Assembly: GCF_000150275.1 (NCBI RefSeq)
Contig: NW_002060951.1
Location: forward strand, 2,118,297 to 2,182,296
DNA: 64,000 nt
Direction of reading: 5' to 3'
From: Trichoplax adhaerens
Lineage: Eukaryota > Placozoa > Uniplacotomia > Trichoplacea > Trichoplacidae
This document shows positions 17,506 to 31,711 of the stretch, piece by piece. Below the pieces are notes generated by a model. It was not told the origin of the DNA and made no database searches. It saw only the letters and a program-made list of their open reading frames with translations. Every line of letters starts with the position of its first letter. Within the stretch, counting starts at the first letter, position 1. A program made the position numbers and the translations under genes.

Positions 17506-20500
17506 AATTTCTTAAAGCCCTATAGTTTCCCTTTACGATTTTAAAGCAAACTGATAGAGGAATAAATGCACTAAAACTAGAGAACGACCAACTACCTCAA
17601 AGTTTGTTATGTACTCGTTTAAATAAATCGATGATGATGTGGCTATAATTAGTTAAATCATATTTTTTATCAATATTTATGAATATTTGTCCATAATTCA
17701 CATTATATTAAAGAATATCACAACCGCTGAGAAAAAATGATTTCTAAGGTAATTGTCAATAATCTAATTAGATATTTATGAAGTTATTGTATTTATACCC
17801 TAATATTTTATTCATCTTAATTATGTTACAACTTAACAATAAAGTGCAACATTCTTCCTTTATTATTCCAAAAGTAGATATAATTACTAAATATTATCCA
17901 TTTTTAGACTGCATAGAAAAATAATAATGGCATTGATACTATGTGAGAAGATTAATAAACAACTTGCAATTAGCTTAATATTTGACGTTCAGGTGATATT
18001 GCATTGCTGTAAAAATACCAAATAAAGCAATTAATGGTCAATAGTAAAAATACGGGTATACACTGCTTATACCAGATCAGTATTAATTTATTAGCTGCAA
18101 TGCTCTTTCAATAATATTAATATAAAATGTGAAGCCTAAATATTTGCAATTTATACTATTATAGTATAGTTTGCATATGGCAAATGTACAGTATTTTACA
18201 ATGTTAGGACTGTTATTACGGATATAACTTATTCAAAGATACAATCAATCGCGAACGCGATATCTATATTGAGATCGATCAGTTGCCATCCAAAAGCTAA
18301 TTTGACAATAATTATTATAACATCTGGAGGTAACGGATTAATGATATAAATTGGAAAATTGATCATGTTCAAAAGTTTACTTAATGCTAACCACGTGATT
18401 AAGCAAACACCTGGGTTAAATTAGCTATGGCCCTTTCAAAAGTTTCATAAATTATTTTCTTCATGATTATCTACCGTATTAATAATTAGTAAACACTATC
18501 TGATATCATTATTGAAATGTCTAGGTAATTTATCTATTGAAAATCTGTTATTAAAATGTAATAGTGTCTTCAGTTTATTTTATTACAGTTCTATATAGCT
18601 TATAGCAGGAAATAATTTAGAGCTATAAATAGTTACTAAGTGAGTAAAAAACATTCTTAAGGATAATTTTTAAAATAAGATATATCTATTCCTCTATGCT
18701 CTGAAGCTCAGAATTTGGTGAATTCGTGACGTCCTGTTATTATCATTCAAAAGTTTCATTTATTTAAAATATGGATACAATATGGATGCTCTATCAAACA
18801 CGTAAAACTATAAAGGACTACTCGATTCTTTATCAGTGATACTGGTATTGTAAAATTGCTATTGTAGCTTCAACCTACTATACTAGAGCTAGCAAAATAA
18901 ACTAGAACGATACTACTAGTATAACATCTTAGAATAAATTTACAATAATTGATTTACAAATATACACTTAGAATCAATTTTCGTAAATAATATTACTAAT
19001 GTTATAAATACATATTACTGTATATCGCCCAGAATAGTCGTGATATTATACTACAAAATTAGTTTATAACTTAGAGCTACATATTATGGATGTATAGCAT
19101 ATATCTATACGATAGACTGGATGGAGCTGGAAAGCAGTCAATACACTATTTAGTGCGCAAACTAATTTGAATTGTATATAATTCAGTCAATTCATAACCT
19201 CTCATAACTCGTAAAGGGTTCAAAGTCCAAATAAATTTGATAAATAGCATTACTGTATGAATAAACCAAATTAAAAGTAATTATCGCTAATTGATGCACG
19301 CATATCTCAAATTTACATTGTGGTATTTTTTACATTTAAATATTAGAAATAAATTAGCTGTCTTTTTGATTCTAATATCTGTTTACAGCGTACGTATTGC
19401 ATAAATGCGCATCTTGAATATCAATCTGAGCTTAATTGACGTCAGTTTATTAATAGATATATTTGCTTAGATACCCATATGCGACCTCCCGAACTATGCA
19501 TACCCTATACGATATAAATGTAATGCCATAGGTCTTAAAATACAGTAGCATGATTTCCAGTATCATTAGAAAGCCCTTAATAATATGCTTGGTGTTATAT
19601 TAAAATTTGGGTTTTGCTGATGATTATCGATTACTGCAATCATTTATAATAATAGGCTAACAGCACTCGACTATTCCCACGCCTAAGTGTAGTATCCTTG
19701 ACGCCGCTGTTCCACGACTTACTTACGATTATAATTATCGGGGTCTTACCATAGAACCATTTTCCCACAATCTCAAAGTCCAAATATAACCTATTCTGAA
19801 CAAGGCTACAATTCGATCTTTGATGAATTAAACCTAGAAATACGTACTTGCACTATCTTATAATCAAGCATTCATCATGAATTACGTTCATACAATCGTA
19901 TAACTTTAATCGTAAATCAATTTTGTAGTTGTACCTCAGTAGCATTCTAATACAGCACTAGAATTTAAATCAAATGTTAAAGCCATAGCCTTTCATTATC
20001 TTTAATGATTGAGATGTCTTTATTGGTGAGCCTGCAGTTTTAAAATGCTCATTTACATCGAATTCATAGCAAATTCTTTATACCGACATCTTTATTAGAG
20101 TATGAATTTCTAAGATGTCTTACAATCATAACATACTTGCATGTACTATTCACATAGGGTACAATTGGTGAAATACGGCAAATACCAGGAATTTTAATTA
20201 AATGGAATTGTCAAGTTTCATAATGATATTAAAATCAGAGTTAATCGAACTAGAAATATCAATGTGTCGTAATGTTGCGACTTTTAATAGAATAGCTCCA
20301 GTAAGTACAAATTACTGTAAGATACTAAAGAAAAATATTCCACTGTAATACTACAAATAGATCCGATATCTGCTTATTTGCCGTCAAGATTCAGATACTA
20401 AGCTATCTTATGGCAATATTATACTATTCATTGATAGTTTACACTGTTCACCACATTATAACAAAAGCTTTGGACTATTTTCGATCATCTCAAACGAACT

Positions 20501-20663
20501 CTAGTAGCAGTTGCGCTACAAATAAGTGGATAATAATGGAAGTACGTCTTAAAGAATTGATTTCATATTAGAGGCAGATTAGAGAATTATCATGGATTAT
20601 TGTTCAAATTAAATAATTGATAGATATACTCGAAATGAGATTACTCATATTTAAATTATATCG
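17506..20663. other. Intergenic region between receptors A and B
   Basis: About 3.2 kb of AT-rich DNA that must contain the promoter of A and the 3' UTR of B. I found no coding exon, RNA gene or clear repeat. Confidence 0.55.
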
Positions 20664-23600
20664 CTAAGTTGAGAATAGACTACGAATTTCTTCGGATTCT
20701 TGAACATTGATGTTATTTGCTAGTATAAACTGTTTAAGTTTATAAACAATTTCATTTTGCTGTAGTCAAAACAATGATATCAAAGTTAGAGATATTGTAA
20801 TTGAATTATGTATTGAAATAAATTGTTTAACTAGTATAGCTTCGATTTTTGCATTTTTATTGTTAATAAGGTTATTAATTTATGTGTCTTAAATCTCGAG
20901 AATAGTAAATAATACTAAAAGTGACGGTAAAAGTAGTAAAAGACAAAAGCAATCTTTAACAGGAAATTGAATCACTGCATGAGCTAATTCTGAAAACTAA
21001 AATTCTTACCTGTTCAATTTCACGCTTATAGGTAGTAACATCGACCGTATTTATTGTGCCATTAATTCCTTCTTTGGTATTAGACCGCACTTTATTGGTT
21101 CTATTAGCGTAAAATGAGGTTACATCCCTACCTTCTTTAACATTTCGTATCTAATAAATAAGAAATTTAACTATCATTACTATAAACGCAACATACAAGA
21201 TAGAACAACATTGATTATTTTGAAGCACGTTATATTAATTGAACCAGCTAAATACAGAACTCAACCATGAACGTTATAGTTATATCTATGTTATTCATTA
21301 TCGAGATAGTAATTTATACAGCTCATATGCCATGATTCCGTATCTGTATATCAAAATTTTTAACAGCCGTTGACAAAAAGGTGTATACAGGCTCTACTTT
21401 GGGGCTCGTTCTAGGAAAAATCAGCACGATATGTTTCCAATATAAAATTTGAACTATTTCTACCACAGATTATAAGTCTACTTAATTTGATTTATAATTA
21501 TGTACTAATAAAGTTTATTGATCGGAGACACTACTGCAATGAATTGAATTACGAGTATACAGAGCTAATATTTAAGTATGTAGTATTTTAATGCGAGCAT
21601 ATACGAACGACATTATATCGCTATCATAATAAATAAGAAGTACGTAAATAACGATCAGCGCTATGCTAGCCTACAATCTTCCCATTTGACAACGATATTT
21701 TAATGATTAAGCGTAGAGAACAAATTTTCGATAAATTCTGAAGCAATAATTGCTATATTTTGAATACTTTTAAGCTGTTACAAATATTTACCATTGGGAT
21801 AAAGATTATACAGATGGTTACGGTATTGCAGAAAATGATGAAGGATGACACGATGGAGTAACTAGTGCTAGGTTCGGCTGTTGTAAATTGATATAGAATT
21901 ACACCAACAGTGCATAGCAAGGCAACATTATATATAGATAAACCAATCAATTTAGAGTCATTTATTTCTTGGATATTAACATGACGTGTTTCCCAAGCCA
22001 AAAATGCACCAAAGATCATCAGCACAAATTTATAGCCATATATAACACCTAACCAAATTGGCATATTTACGGATTGGCAAACCATCGTGATAGATGTAAT
22101 CTCATAATCCCCTATTGACGAAGTATGCTAGGAATAAAATATTAGATAGAAAGAACTTAGTTTTATAATTGCGAGTTGCTCTTTAAAATTTCTAATGAAT
22201 TAGTATAAATATTGGTATAAAGACGTTGATTTTCCAATTTTGAAACCTTTACATTGATGATTAATCTAAAATGAGTCTCATATAAGAATATAAGACTCCA
22301 TTAAGGCACTATAAATTTTAAGCAGTTCTACGATCTGGATATTTACCATTAGAAGTCCGATGATGCTAACGTATAGATTTTATGTGCAAGCAACAATATA
22401 CGCCATGAATTAAATTTAGCAAATTGTCATATGGTGGCTCAAACTCAGTTGAAAGTATTTACAGCATCATTACACCGCAAAAAGGGTAGCAAAAACTAAA
22501 TGAAATAAAGACTCCTATGTCCGGTGTTTATCGGAGAATTGAGTGCTTAAGAATCTTTGTACATTTAGTTTCATAATCTTAATATTATTGATTTGACAGC
22601 ATTTTAAGTTATACGAACACTTATCAAGCTAACAGGTTTACTTTTAATCCGATTAATTGAATACGTATTTAATGCATAGGGCTTTAGCTAACAGCCGTTA
22701 TAAATAAAGATTCGTTATAAGAATCATTAAAAAGAAGTAAGCATTACCTTGGACAGAATTGAATTTTCGATAGTTCGCATTGGATCAATAATTTGCCACA
22801 AGGATAAAATAATAATATCGATTACCAGGAGTACAGCAAGTCTTGGTAAGATGTGAATATCGCGGATAATCTAAACATGTAATGATATTCTTGAATATAA
22901 TCTGCTTAAGTAACTGATGGTATTGCAGTAGACATATCCGTTACACGTCTTGTAGCAAAACAGTAGTTATTTAAAGTAGTTAGGAAGCCTGCAAATTGTA
23001 ATAGGAATATCGAGTAATCTAAGAGGTAACCTTTCGTTTAGGACTTTTGCTTTTGTATATTGCATAAACTCTCCAGGTTTTCCAAAATAATGAACCGAAA
23101 CCCAAAGTAAAACCAATCGACAATAACCATACGGCTGCAGTGCAAGAAGCAATAAAAGTTTTGGAGGATATCAGATTCCAATCCAAACCCAACAGTATAA
23201 CAGATAAGTAGCATAGTACACATCCCAATAGAAGCATAACATTAACCCGTGGACTTGTGATCTTAACTTGCCTGCAAAGAGAATAGTAAAGGAGATTAGA
23301 ACATGGACGTCTTATTATGTATTACCCACATACTTAGTTGATGTTTATGGTAAAATAATACAAGGTACAGTAAATGCAGCATTTTATAAACGCATAGCAA
23401 CATACTCTATGTACTAGTCATGATGCAATTCGTAATTCATACCTTACTGAACGGTATGTAACGTTGAAAGTAATCATGAAAAGGCTTAACAGAGTACCAA
23501 GGGAAGATAATGTCGCAAAGATAGCAAATATCTCTTTCCCAACACTCAATCTTCGTATTATCCTCTTAGCATGATCAACTGGCGTATAATTTCCTGTCGT

Positions 23601-26600
23601 TCATAATCGTATCAAGTTGCAGATATTAGTAAGAAATATTGATCTGTACGGCTTATTGTTATTAACGTATTCAAACTATTGCTAAATTGCTCCAGTTACT
23701 GCTACCATTAGAACTTTACCTATGAAATATGATAGAATTTCAATGATCTCAATATGTGTATAATGCATATACCTTTGAAAGTGATCTTATTTTTGTAGTT
23801 GCTGAAAAATAATTTCTTCTCAAAAACGTCGTAAAATCCAACTGTTACCGTATAGTTGATGTAAACCTTTCCTAAGTGAATATGATTATGTATGGCAAAA
23901 AAATTTTGAAATGAGATAAGAATCACAAACGGCACGAACATATAATCATAAACTTGTTCTACAGAGTTAGCAAGTACTACATAAAAGATACTAGCGTGGA
24001 TATAATCGTTTATTAAAGTGTATCGATGGAATTTATAATCATAAAATTTTCAAACGAATTTCAAAATACGTTAATATCATATCGGTATAGATCGAATTCA
24101 ATCGTAAACTAAATATATTTCATCATGCCATAAGGATTAATCCCCTTTAAAACGTTAGTAATATCTAGTCAATTTTAGCTTACTGAAATTGCAATATATA
24201 TGGTTTATGAATAAATTTTCCTAACTTACGTTGATATTGCATAATTCTTACATTACCCAATCGATTTCCATCCTGGAATACAATCTTACCCTAAATTGAT
24301 AAGGTTAAATAGAATGTAAAAAGTCCGTATTGTTAACAGTTAACAAAATTTACTGATTAAGGAGAATTAATTGGGTAAAATCGTTTTTACTAACGCTAAC
24401 ACCAATAAATTGTACATCATTGATAGCTCTCTGAAGGATGTTCATGGTAGTTGAATCATTATAGTTAAAATCATCAAGTGAGCGAGAGTAATTTCTTTGC
24501 AAAATCTCCCGTGTTCGATTCAATGCTAATGCTATAGTCCAAGCTGCATCATAAGCGTAGGTATAACTACCACTTAAATGGATCTTGTCACCGAAGTTAA
24601 TATATTCCTTATTAAATCCTTCAGCCGTCTAAGATTAGTAGAAAATAAAATATTTTAGCTATACTTAAATAATGATTTATGGGCTGAGAAATTAAATGAA
24701 AGTATAAGATACAGTCATGACGCTTTTAATTTTTAGATATTAAAGTGAGAAGTATCGCTTATAAGCATATCGACATTCTTACGTAGCCTGCTAGTCTTGG
24801 TTCTGATAATCGTGGTAAGGTAACACCTTTGAAAGCAATATAGTAATCTGCTACTTCTAAGAGTTGAGCCATAGTGCAGTTGTAGTTGAATGTTTTAGGG
24901 CGATAATTATCAAAAATCCAATTCTCGAAAAACCAACCCGGTAGGAACCAAACATATTGTGCTCCATACAACTTATAAAGATATGCCTAAATTTCATATC
25001 GAAAAGGTCACTCGAGAGCTTGATTACTACTTCAATTACACCAAACTTAAAAATCCTACAGGTTAGTTTATGTATACGTTAGACTAACACAATATTACGA
25101 AATAAGTTCTAAATTTACCGAGCATAGCACTTGCAATATTTGTGCAGGATAGGCATTCAGAACAATAATACGTACATCTTTTTCCTAGAAAATGTTAGAT
25201 CATTCGATGTTTGTAATATTAAATAATTTCATTCGATCTTATTTTATTAGCAATTTGAACCATTAGTATAATTCCAGAATAATTTCAATATTATTTAACT
25301 ACAAGTGCGAAAGAATAAACAATGAGAAATTATAAATTGTGCGCATTGAACTTCAATTTAAGCGAATTAAGAACGATTATAAATACTGTAATTAGTAATT
25401 AAGATCGTAGAAATAGTATTTATTACCTTCAATTGAGAGATTGTAAAAGTAGGATCATCGGTAAAGCTCTCACTCGATACAACCTGAATATCCTCCCTTG
25501 AGGCAAGTTTTTCTAAATCTTTTGCTGCCTAAAATTGTTAATTAAATGTCACTATATAATTTGTTTTACATCATCCTATAATATTGGTGGCTATTGTATA
25601 TGGGTAACTAGTCATGGTTTGTTAAGAAGTATTTGTTACTGAAGTTATAGCGATAGATATATAATAATTTTGCTTAATAGGAGATTAAGGTTATCTAATA
25701 TGTACCCCATTGTTGTATTTAATGAGATCGATAGATATGCAGCAAATTTACTTGTTGGGAAGTGATAGTTATCTAAATATGTATTCTTATATCTATAGTA
25801 TACATGCAATGAGGCAAACTATTCTAATGTGATAAAATTAAAAGAATATATATTTATTACAGCAAGCAATAGATAAGATTCCTTTAATACGGCTGCTAGA
25901 AAAATAGTAGCAATCCATACTTTTAGTTACTATAATTAAACGATTTGCGTGAGTAGCTTACAAATAAGGATAATATAGAAACTATGTAAACATTTAGCTT
26001 CAACAATAATATTATTCTCATCCTCTGTAAAATTTTTCATCTCGTAACTAAGAATAAATACTTTCATGAAACAATTACGTACGTAAGTAAATAAGTCAGT
26101 TACTTGACTTATTAAGCCAATTCGTGTCCAATTAAAATGTTTCATAACCGCAATTCTTGCCGGATTATAACTGAAATCCGATATGGAAGTTCGAAAAAAA
26201 TTGGAATAGGTCTTCTTGTTAGCTAGTTTCATGGAGGTTGCAGAGGGAGAAAACTAAAGCATAATATTATTAAGGAAAAAAACTGAGCTCCGGTGATTAA
26301 AATTGATATTACAAAGGATATAAAAGAACTGAAATATTTCAATATGCAATGTAGTAGCCACTATTTTACAATTGTTTTGTAGATATAGCTTGATTAATTC
26401 TTATAAGAAATAAAGAGTAACATGAAAATATTTCAGATTCTGTTACGGGTTCATTCTTTCTAGGTTTACTATAGTATATGAGCAAAAATATTGTTCTATA
26501 CCTAATTTTTGCTATAGACTCTCGTATAAAATTTTAACGCTATTAGATGAGGTTCCATTTGAAATTTTTCAGTTTTCTATCTATAGTAGTATTAGTTATG

Positions 26601-29600
26601 ATTAGTAATTATGATTGATACGGTTTGAAATATGAAAAACTATTTCTAAACCATTACTCTTTGTCGGGTTAATTACATTCTTAGCATTAAAAACAAATAT
26701 TTAACTTTGGTTCTTGGTAAAATTTTAAAGCAAGATATCACCGATTGAAGTAGTATTTTCTCATTCAGTAATTTAATAAACAAATTACATTATATGACAT
26801 AAAGTATATCAATTTTAAAATATTGACATCCTTTGAAATAGATCGCTGGCATAGTTTTAATGTCAAAATTTTGAAGTATAAATTTTATGTTGTGCCATAA
26901 TAAATTGCCTCTATTTAGGTAATTTAACTTGGCATACTGTCTACATCTTAATTTAATCATCTATACGCAAGTAAGATACTATAATATAGAGTCTTATAAT
27001 ATCTGTATAAACCTGTATGTCTTATGCGTGTACATTACGCATATTTTATGTTTTTTACTCAACTTTAATTGATATTTACGTGGCCTGATGAATTAATATC
27101 ACTATAGTATTCAAGAAAGTTTGAGTTCATCGTCTAGTCTACCGAAAAATGTTGCAATTACCGTAAGCAGTAATAGAAATTATTACAATTGGAAGTATTA
27201 GCTGCGTGACAACAGCAATAGTAACATGCCTACGCATAAAGTATATACAGAAAATAGTCATCAAACTATAAGCTTCTAATATTGAAATAGCCTTTCTCTA
27301 AAATACGATAACGAAATGTCACAAAACAGCTTTGCAACAAGATAACGTAATGTACGATCAATAAGTCAATTCCTTGAACCACGTATCAAGGAACGATATC
27401 TGCACTATCAGAAATACTTTTGCCCTACTAGTAGACTACACAAAGACTTAGACGCCTCGTACTTTATATTAAACACTAAGTTTTTTTAAGAATCGATTTT
27501 ATTACACGATATTCTGCATTTATATACTCTTCCTTAATAGTTCATGAGTCATAGTTAGTGCGATTAACTTTGGAATCATTTACTGAACTAGATATTAATT
27601 TTAGCAACTGCTCCCTTAATGCAGACAACAGTATCTACGAACATAGACATCTGATGACTAATACAGAATAGTCAAACTACGATATGTCCTATCATGGAAC
27701 ACTTCCACGATAATTTACAATCTACTATAAGTAAGTTACAATCACAATGATTCGAACTGTAAGTAGATGATTTGCATTCCCTATTATAACCATTAATTTC
27801 AGTATGTGTATATGTGTCTCTGTCATAAAAAGTCAGTGCTATATTAAAACACAGTATATCCAAATTAGAAGTTAGCTAAATAAGGATAGGCTAACAGTAT
27901 TATCCTAACATAGATATTTCTACTCTAATACAGTATATAACACTGCCACGCGAAAGTTGTCGCATTATATTATATAGACTAATATTTTGATTTAATGCAC
28001 ATTGATATCAACGGTAATTAGTAAATCAGGCGCTTTGTAAAGTGCCTGGAATTCTCTAGGCATTTTATACAATGATCGATCCTTCGCTAGGACACTAAAT
28101 ATCAACCATTACCAAAAATTTAAAATCAAAAGTAGCAGTAAAAATATTGAAATCAAAGGATAGTAAATACGTGTTATTTACTACATATTAAAGAGTATCA
28201 AAATTCCAGCATCAGCAGTAAAATGAATGTTGTATGGTTATTAATTAAATAGACCCAGTATTCTTATTTTAATTCTATTCCAAATTTCTCTAACAAGCAT
28301 ATACGAAATAGTTAAGTTAGAACTGTTATGGTGTAGAATATAATCAATTAGCACTAGTTAAAAGGGCAAACAATGAAACTCTTGTATTGGAAAAAATGGG
28401 ATTAAGGCTTACTCCTAATAATGCATATATGTATTGATCAAATTACTTACTAATACATCATTGTAACTTAAAATCAGTAAGTTATAAATTTAAGTAAGGA
28501 TCTAAGCAAACTTTAGTTAAAGTTTTATTATGGACTGTTCATTTGTTTGCGGCGAGTAAGATATTAAAAATGCTTCAAGCTATTCTCGTATTTGTGCATT
28601 GCACACAAACACACAGTACTATAAGATCATAAACTATAAAAGCTCGATGAAGTAATGATTTACTATTGCTTAGTAGAATTTAAAGATTAATTAAGTTAAT
28701 GGCTACTTAAAAGCTTTGTTAAAATGATGCTTGAAGCTGTTTTGTACCATTCCTCGATCGTTGTAATGACCATTACTCTATCTCTTTTTACTACTTAAAC
28801 GGATCTATGTGTCTATCTGTATTCGATATTAGGACTAAGTGTAAACTTTCATCCGTGAATAACAGCATTAAATTAGTTACATGTGATCTAGAAAGAGCTG
28901 CAATAAAGCATGTAGGCTGGAAGATTAATCTGATATCGAAGGTCACCGCTATGATGTTACGGTCAAAGGATTGACCGTAACAACGGCACCAGATTTGGTG
29001 AGTGCCGGTGTAACAGGCCAAAGCATACCCCCTTCAAAGTATACCCAAGTATAGTAGACTAGTTCAATTTACACCCCAGAGTCTATTCTAGCCTAGCCCC
29101 GACTATATCTGCCTAGTCCAGTTTATATATATCCCTGAAGAATAATATAGCCTAGCCCAGTTCATACCGCAAAGTAGTAACAGTCCATACGCGCATAATG
29201 AGAAATAACAAAAGCTGATTATGAGATTCAATTACTGCAAAAGAAATTACTATTACTTTTACTAACAATAATCTTTAAACAAGTGGACTGTGGTCATATT
29301 AGCTCTGATAAATTTGAATTGAAGAGCGATATCCTGATTTATTTTCAACGCTTAAAATAGTATAATTATTACACGAAATGCATAGGTATTGCGTGAGAAG
29401 ATTTCAGTAACAGAAAATAACTCCTTGAGCACCTTCACTTAAGCAAAGCACTTTAAAAGAGTTATCAACAGAGACAAATAGGAAGAGAAAATTAAAATTA
29501 GTAGATAAAAAATGGTGCTGTAGTTTGACTTATCACATAAAGCTTATTCCCATCGTAGCATTAAATATTAAGGAGTATTGGGTTATACAATTTTGCTAAT

Positions 29601-30818
29601 TTTAAGAATAACAGCAAGTAATATGCACTGCTGTAAAATACCTTAGAAATCGAAACTGGAACAAACCATTTTATTTTGATATGATACGGTACCGGTACTT
29701 AATTAACTGTCGTATTTTAGACTCATTAGCTTGATAATTTTAGTCTACTAATGGGAATGAGCGACTCAGAAAAGAAAGGATTTTTAACTGCAAGATCGTT
29801 TGATTGCCAATTGTATCCATCTAAGTGTATATTCTATATCCGATGGTCTTAATTGTAGGTTGGATTATAAAATAGTAGACCAAATAAACGACGATAAATA
29901 AAAAAATTACTCTATCTAATATAGTTTACCGTTATTAGATTCCAATATTTAGTTATAGGAGCTACCGCTTCGCAATTAGCTGATTGTATTGGCCCATAGA
30001 TCAAGTATTTCTTAGGTGGTTTACTAACCAAATCGAAAAATTCTTTAACAGCATGAAATGAATTATGCTGTAAAATATATGGAAAAGTTAATACAGCCCA
30101 TAATGATACTTATATTACATAGCAAGCCGATTGATAGAACGTCTATCTAAGAGATATAGCTTAATTGGAATTATATAATATAATCAAAATAATTAATATG
30201 TAATACCCGCTTTTTAAGCATCAATTTGGTTAGAATTTGATCAGATTATGGTATATCTTGCCATGCTACAGTAACACATCATAATTTATCCATAACCATT
30301 GCAGTAACCTGGAGTTACTATCAAACCTGTCAGAACGTACTCCATCTAGGGGTTGCCCTATTTACAGTATTTACTTTAGTACTAAATTACTGCATTAGAT
30401 CAATTTTTAAGATTATTATGTAAAAAACGATCTTTCTCTTCGAAAGCAACTTGTACATTAAGGATTTGATTTACTTTATGTATATCTTAATGGCTACATT
30501 AGTATAAAAATAATTGGATACAGTTTTAATTAAAATTTTGAGTCAACGTTTAAAAGACTAATAAGTATGCACCTTTGTATCTTTAATGATCACATCGAGT
30601 TTGTAACCTGGTAAAATATCTGATCGATTGTTAATATCTCTTAAGGCCATTCTAAAAGATTGCAAGTACGCTTGAGACGCTTTACTTGCAAATCCGTTAG
30701 AAAGTGGATGAAGTAGCCCAAGGTGCAGAATAGTCGTGTTTGCAAGACATTCGGATTTTAGCGAAAGCAGTTGGACAATAATATAAAACAAGAACCATAT
30801 TATAAGAATACTATTCAT
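20664..30818 (-). CDS. GABA-B-like class C GPCR, paralogue B, complete
   Basis: Fifteen exons: 30818-30573, 30067-29930, 26253-26083, 25528-25427, 25184-25119, 24986-24783, 24628-24395, 24290-24230, 23871-23773, 23593-23443, 23271-23031, 22870-22748, 22127-21792, 21150-21010, 20759-20664; 2409 nt, 802 aa plus stop. The open frame extends upstream to 30893, but the Met at 30818 starts directly at a hydrophobic signal peptide and is preferred. The flytrap domain shows HLGLLHPLSNGF, FSYNPARIAVMKHFNW, LPGWFFENWIF and YAYDAAW. The 7TM part has FGSLFWKTWRVYAIY (TM3 end) and FLAWETRHVNIQEINDSK (TM5/ICL3). The tail is predicted to end in a short coiled coil (REIEQQNEIVYKLKQFIL), a possible dimer contact as in mammalian GABA-B tails. 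It is closest in exon sizes to A. Introns 1 and 2 total about 4.2 kb and hold structured sequence near 28955. Confidence 0.93.
27317..27603 (+). repeat. Dispersed 0.28-kb repeat, copy 1
   Basis: The segment starts TGTCACAAAACAGCTTTG and ends GATATTAATTTTA. It matches the reverse complement of 38973-39255 along its length, nearly identical through the first half and more diverged towards the end. An internal hairpin CCTTGA...TCAAGG encloses CACGTA. I see no terminal inverted repeats and no pol III boxes, so the family is unassigned. Confidence 0.85.
28955..29006. repeat. GC-richer hairpin cluster in receptor B intron
   Basis: TGTTACGGTCAA (28955-28966), loop AGGA, TTGACCGTAACA (28971-28982) is a perfect 12-bp stem. 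A second, imperfect stem follows (GGCACC...GGTGAGTGCC). It could be a structured RNA or the core of a small inverted-repeat transposon. Confidence 0.6.
29040..29175. repeat. Short degenerate tandem repeat with CCTAGCCC
   Basis: The phrases CTAGCCTAGCCCC, GCCTAGTCCAGTTTATA and AGCCTAGCCCAGTTCATACC recur about every 40-50 nt. It is non-coding and intronic. Confidence 0.45.
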
Positions 30819-31468
30819 TTTCGACAGATCGGCTAAACTTAGCTTCCTTTGGATATATTTAAGGCTATGATAAATGGCACCCAATACCTGCATGCGTGTA
30901 TATCTATATAGTCTTATAACTTCCGGTATGACTGTTTTTACAAAATGATAACGTAGAGAACAATATCCTTTATATGATTTTTAATTGCAAAGTGGATGTA
31001 TTAAATGAAATTATGGAGGAAAAAAAGTCTGATATGAATATAATTAGCAAGGATAACACCGGTATAATATCACCTGGCTCAAAGAATCGACACAAAACTC
31101 GGTACTGTTGTTTTAAAATACAGTATAATAAAGGATATTGTATTGAATTAAATTTAATATCCCAATCTTCTATTGACATTTAGCTACATTTGAAAGGTAT
31201 TAGGTTTGAAATATTTTATTTTTAGATTTAACTTCAAGTCTAAGTTTGACATAATCGACTGCACTCATCACTAAGCTATTCTAAATTTACAATCGAACAC
31301 CTGGCAATTATGTTAATAACTAATAACCTCTTAAATCATCAGGAAAGAAAGGATGCTAAACGGTTATTGTTGTTTAAAGGTTTGTTGGTACAACCCATCG
31401 GGTTTTGATATTAATCACATCGTGATTATCTTTAGCATTCCATTTATGAAAATCAAGCATGCGGAACA

Positions 31469-31711
31469 CTAATTCTTATAACGGTGTAAATTTTTATTTT
31501 CTCTCTGTTGGTACCGAATACAAAATGTATTTATTATTTCTGTCACGTATTTTGCAATACCTATAGTCTGATCATATTCTTAAAAATGGACTTTAAAAAC
31601 ATCTTTATTCCAGTCTGGAACTGTCTATCGGCGAATTTGTAAACGCCCGATATCTTGTCCGCCTTCGAACTAACGAAAATTAGCAATCAAATTTTTTATG
31701 TCTATATTCAT
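31469..31711 (-). pseudogene. Orphan reading frame broken by two TAG and one TAA codon
   Basis: From an ATG at 31711 a single frame of 81 codons can be followed to a TAG at 31469, interrupted by TAG, TAG and TAA. The pieces (for example FEGGQDIGRLQIRR, TVPDWNKDVFKVHF, EYDQTIGIAKYVTEIIN) have protein-like composition. I do not recognise the family. It could be a decayed gene or mobile-element relic, or simply chance. Confidence 0.2.

Larger units (their letters stand above)
26254..29929 (-). other. Intron 2 of receptor B (3.7 kb) with repeat and hairpin insertions
   Basis: The matching intron is 281 nt in A and 458 nt in C, so this one has been enlarged. It contains one copy of the 0.28-kb dispersed repeat (27317-27603), a 12-bp-stem hairpin (28955-28982) and a short run of CCTAGCCC-type repeats (about 29040-29170). 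No coding exon was recognised in it. Confidence 0.75.
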
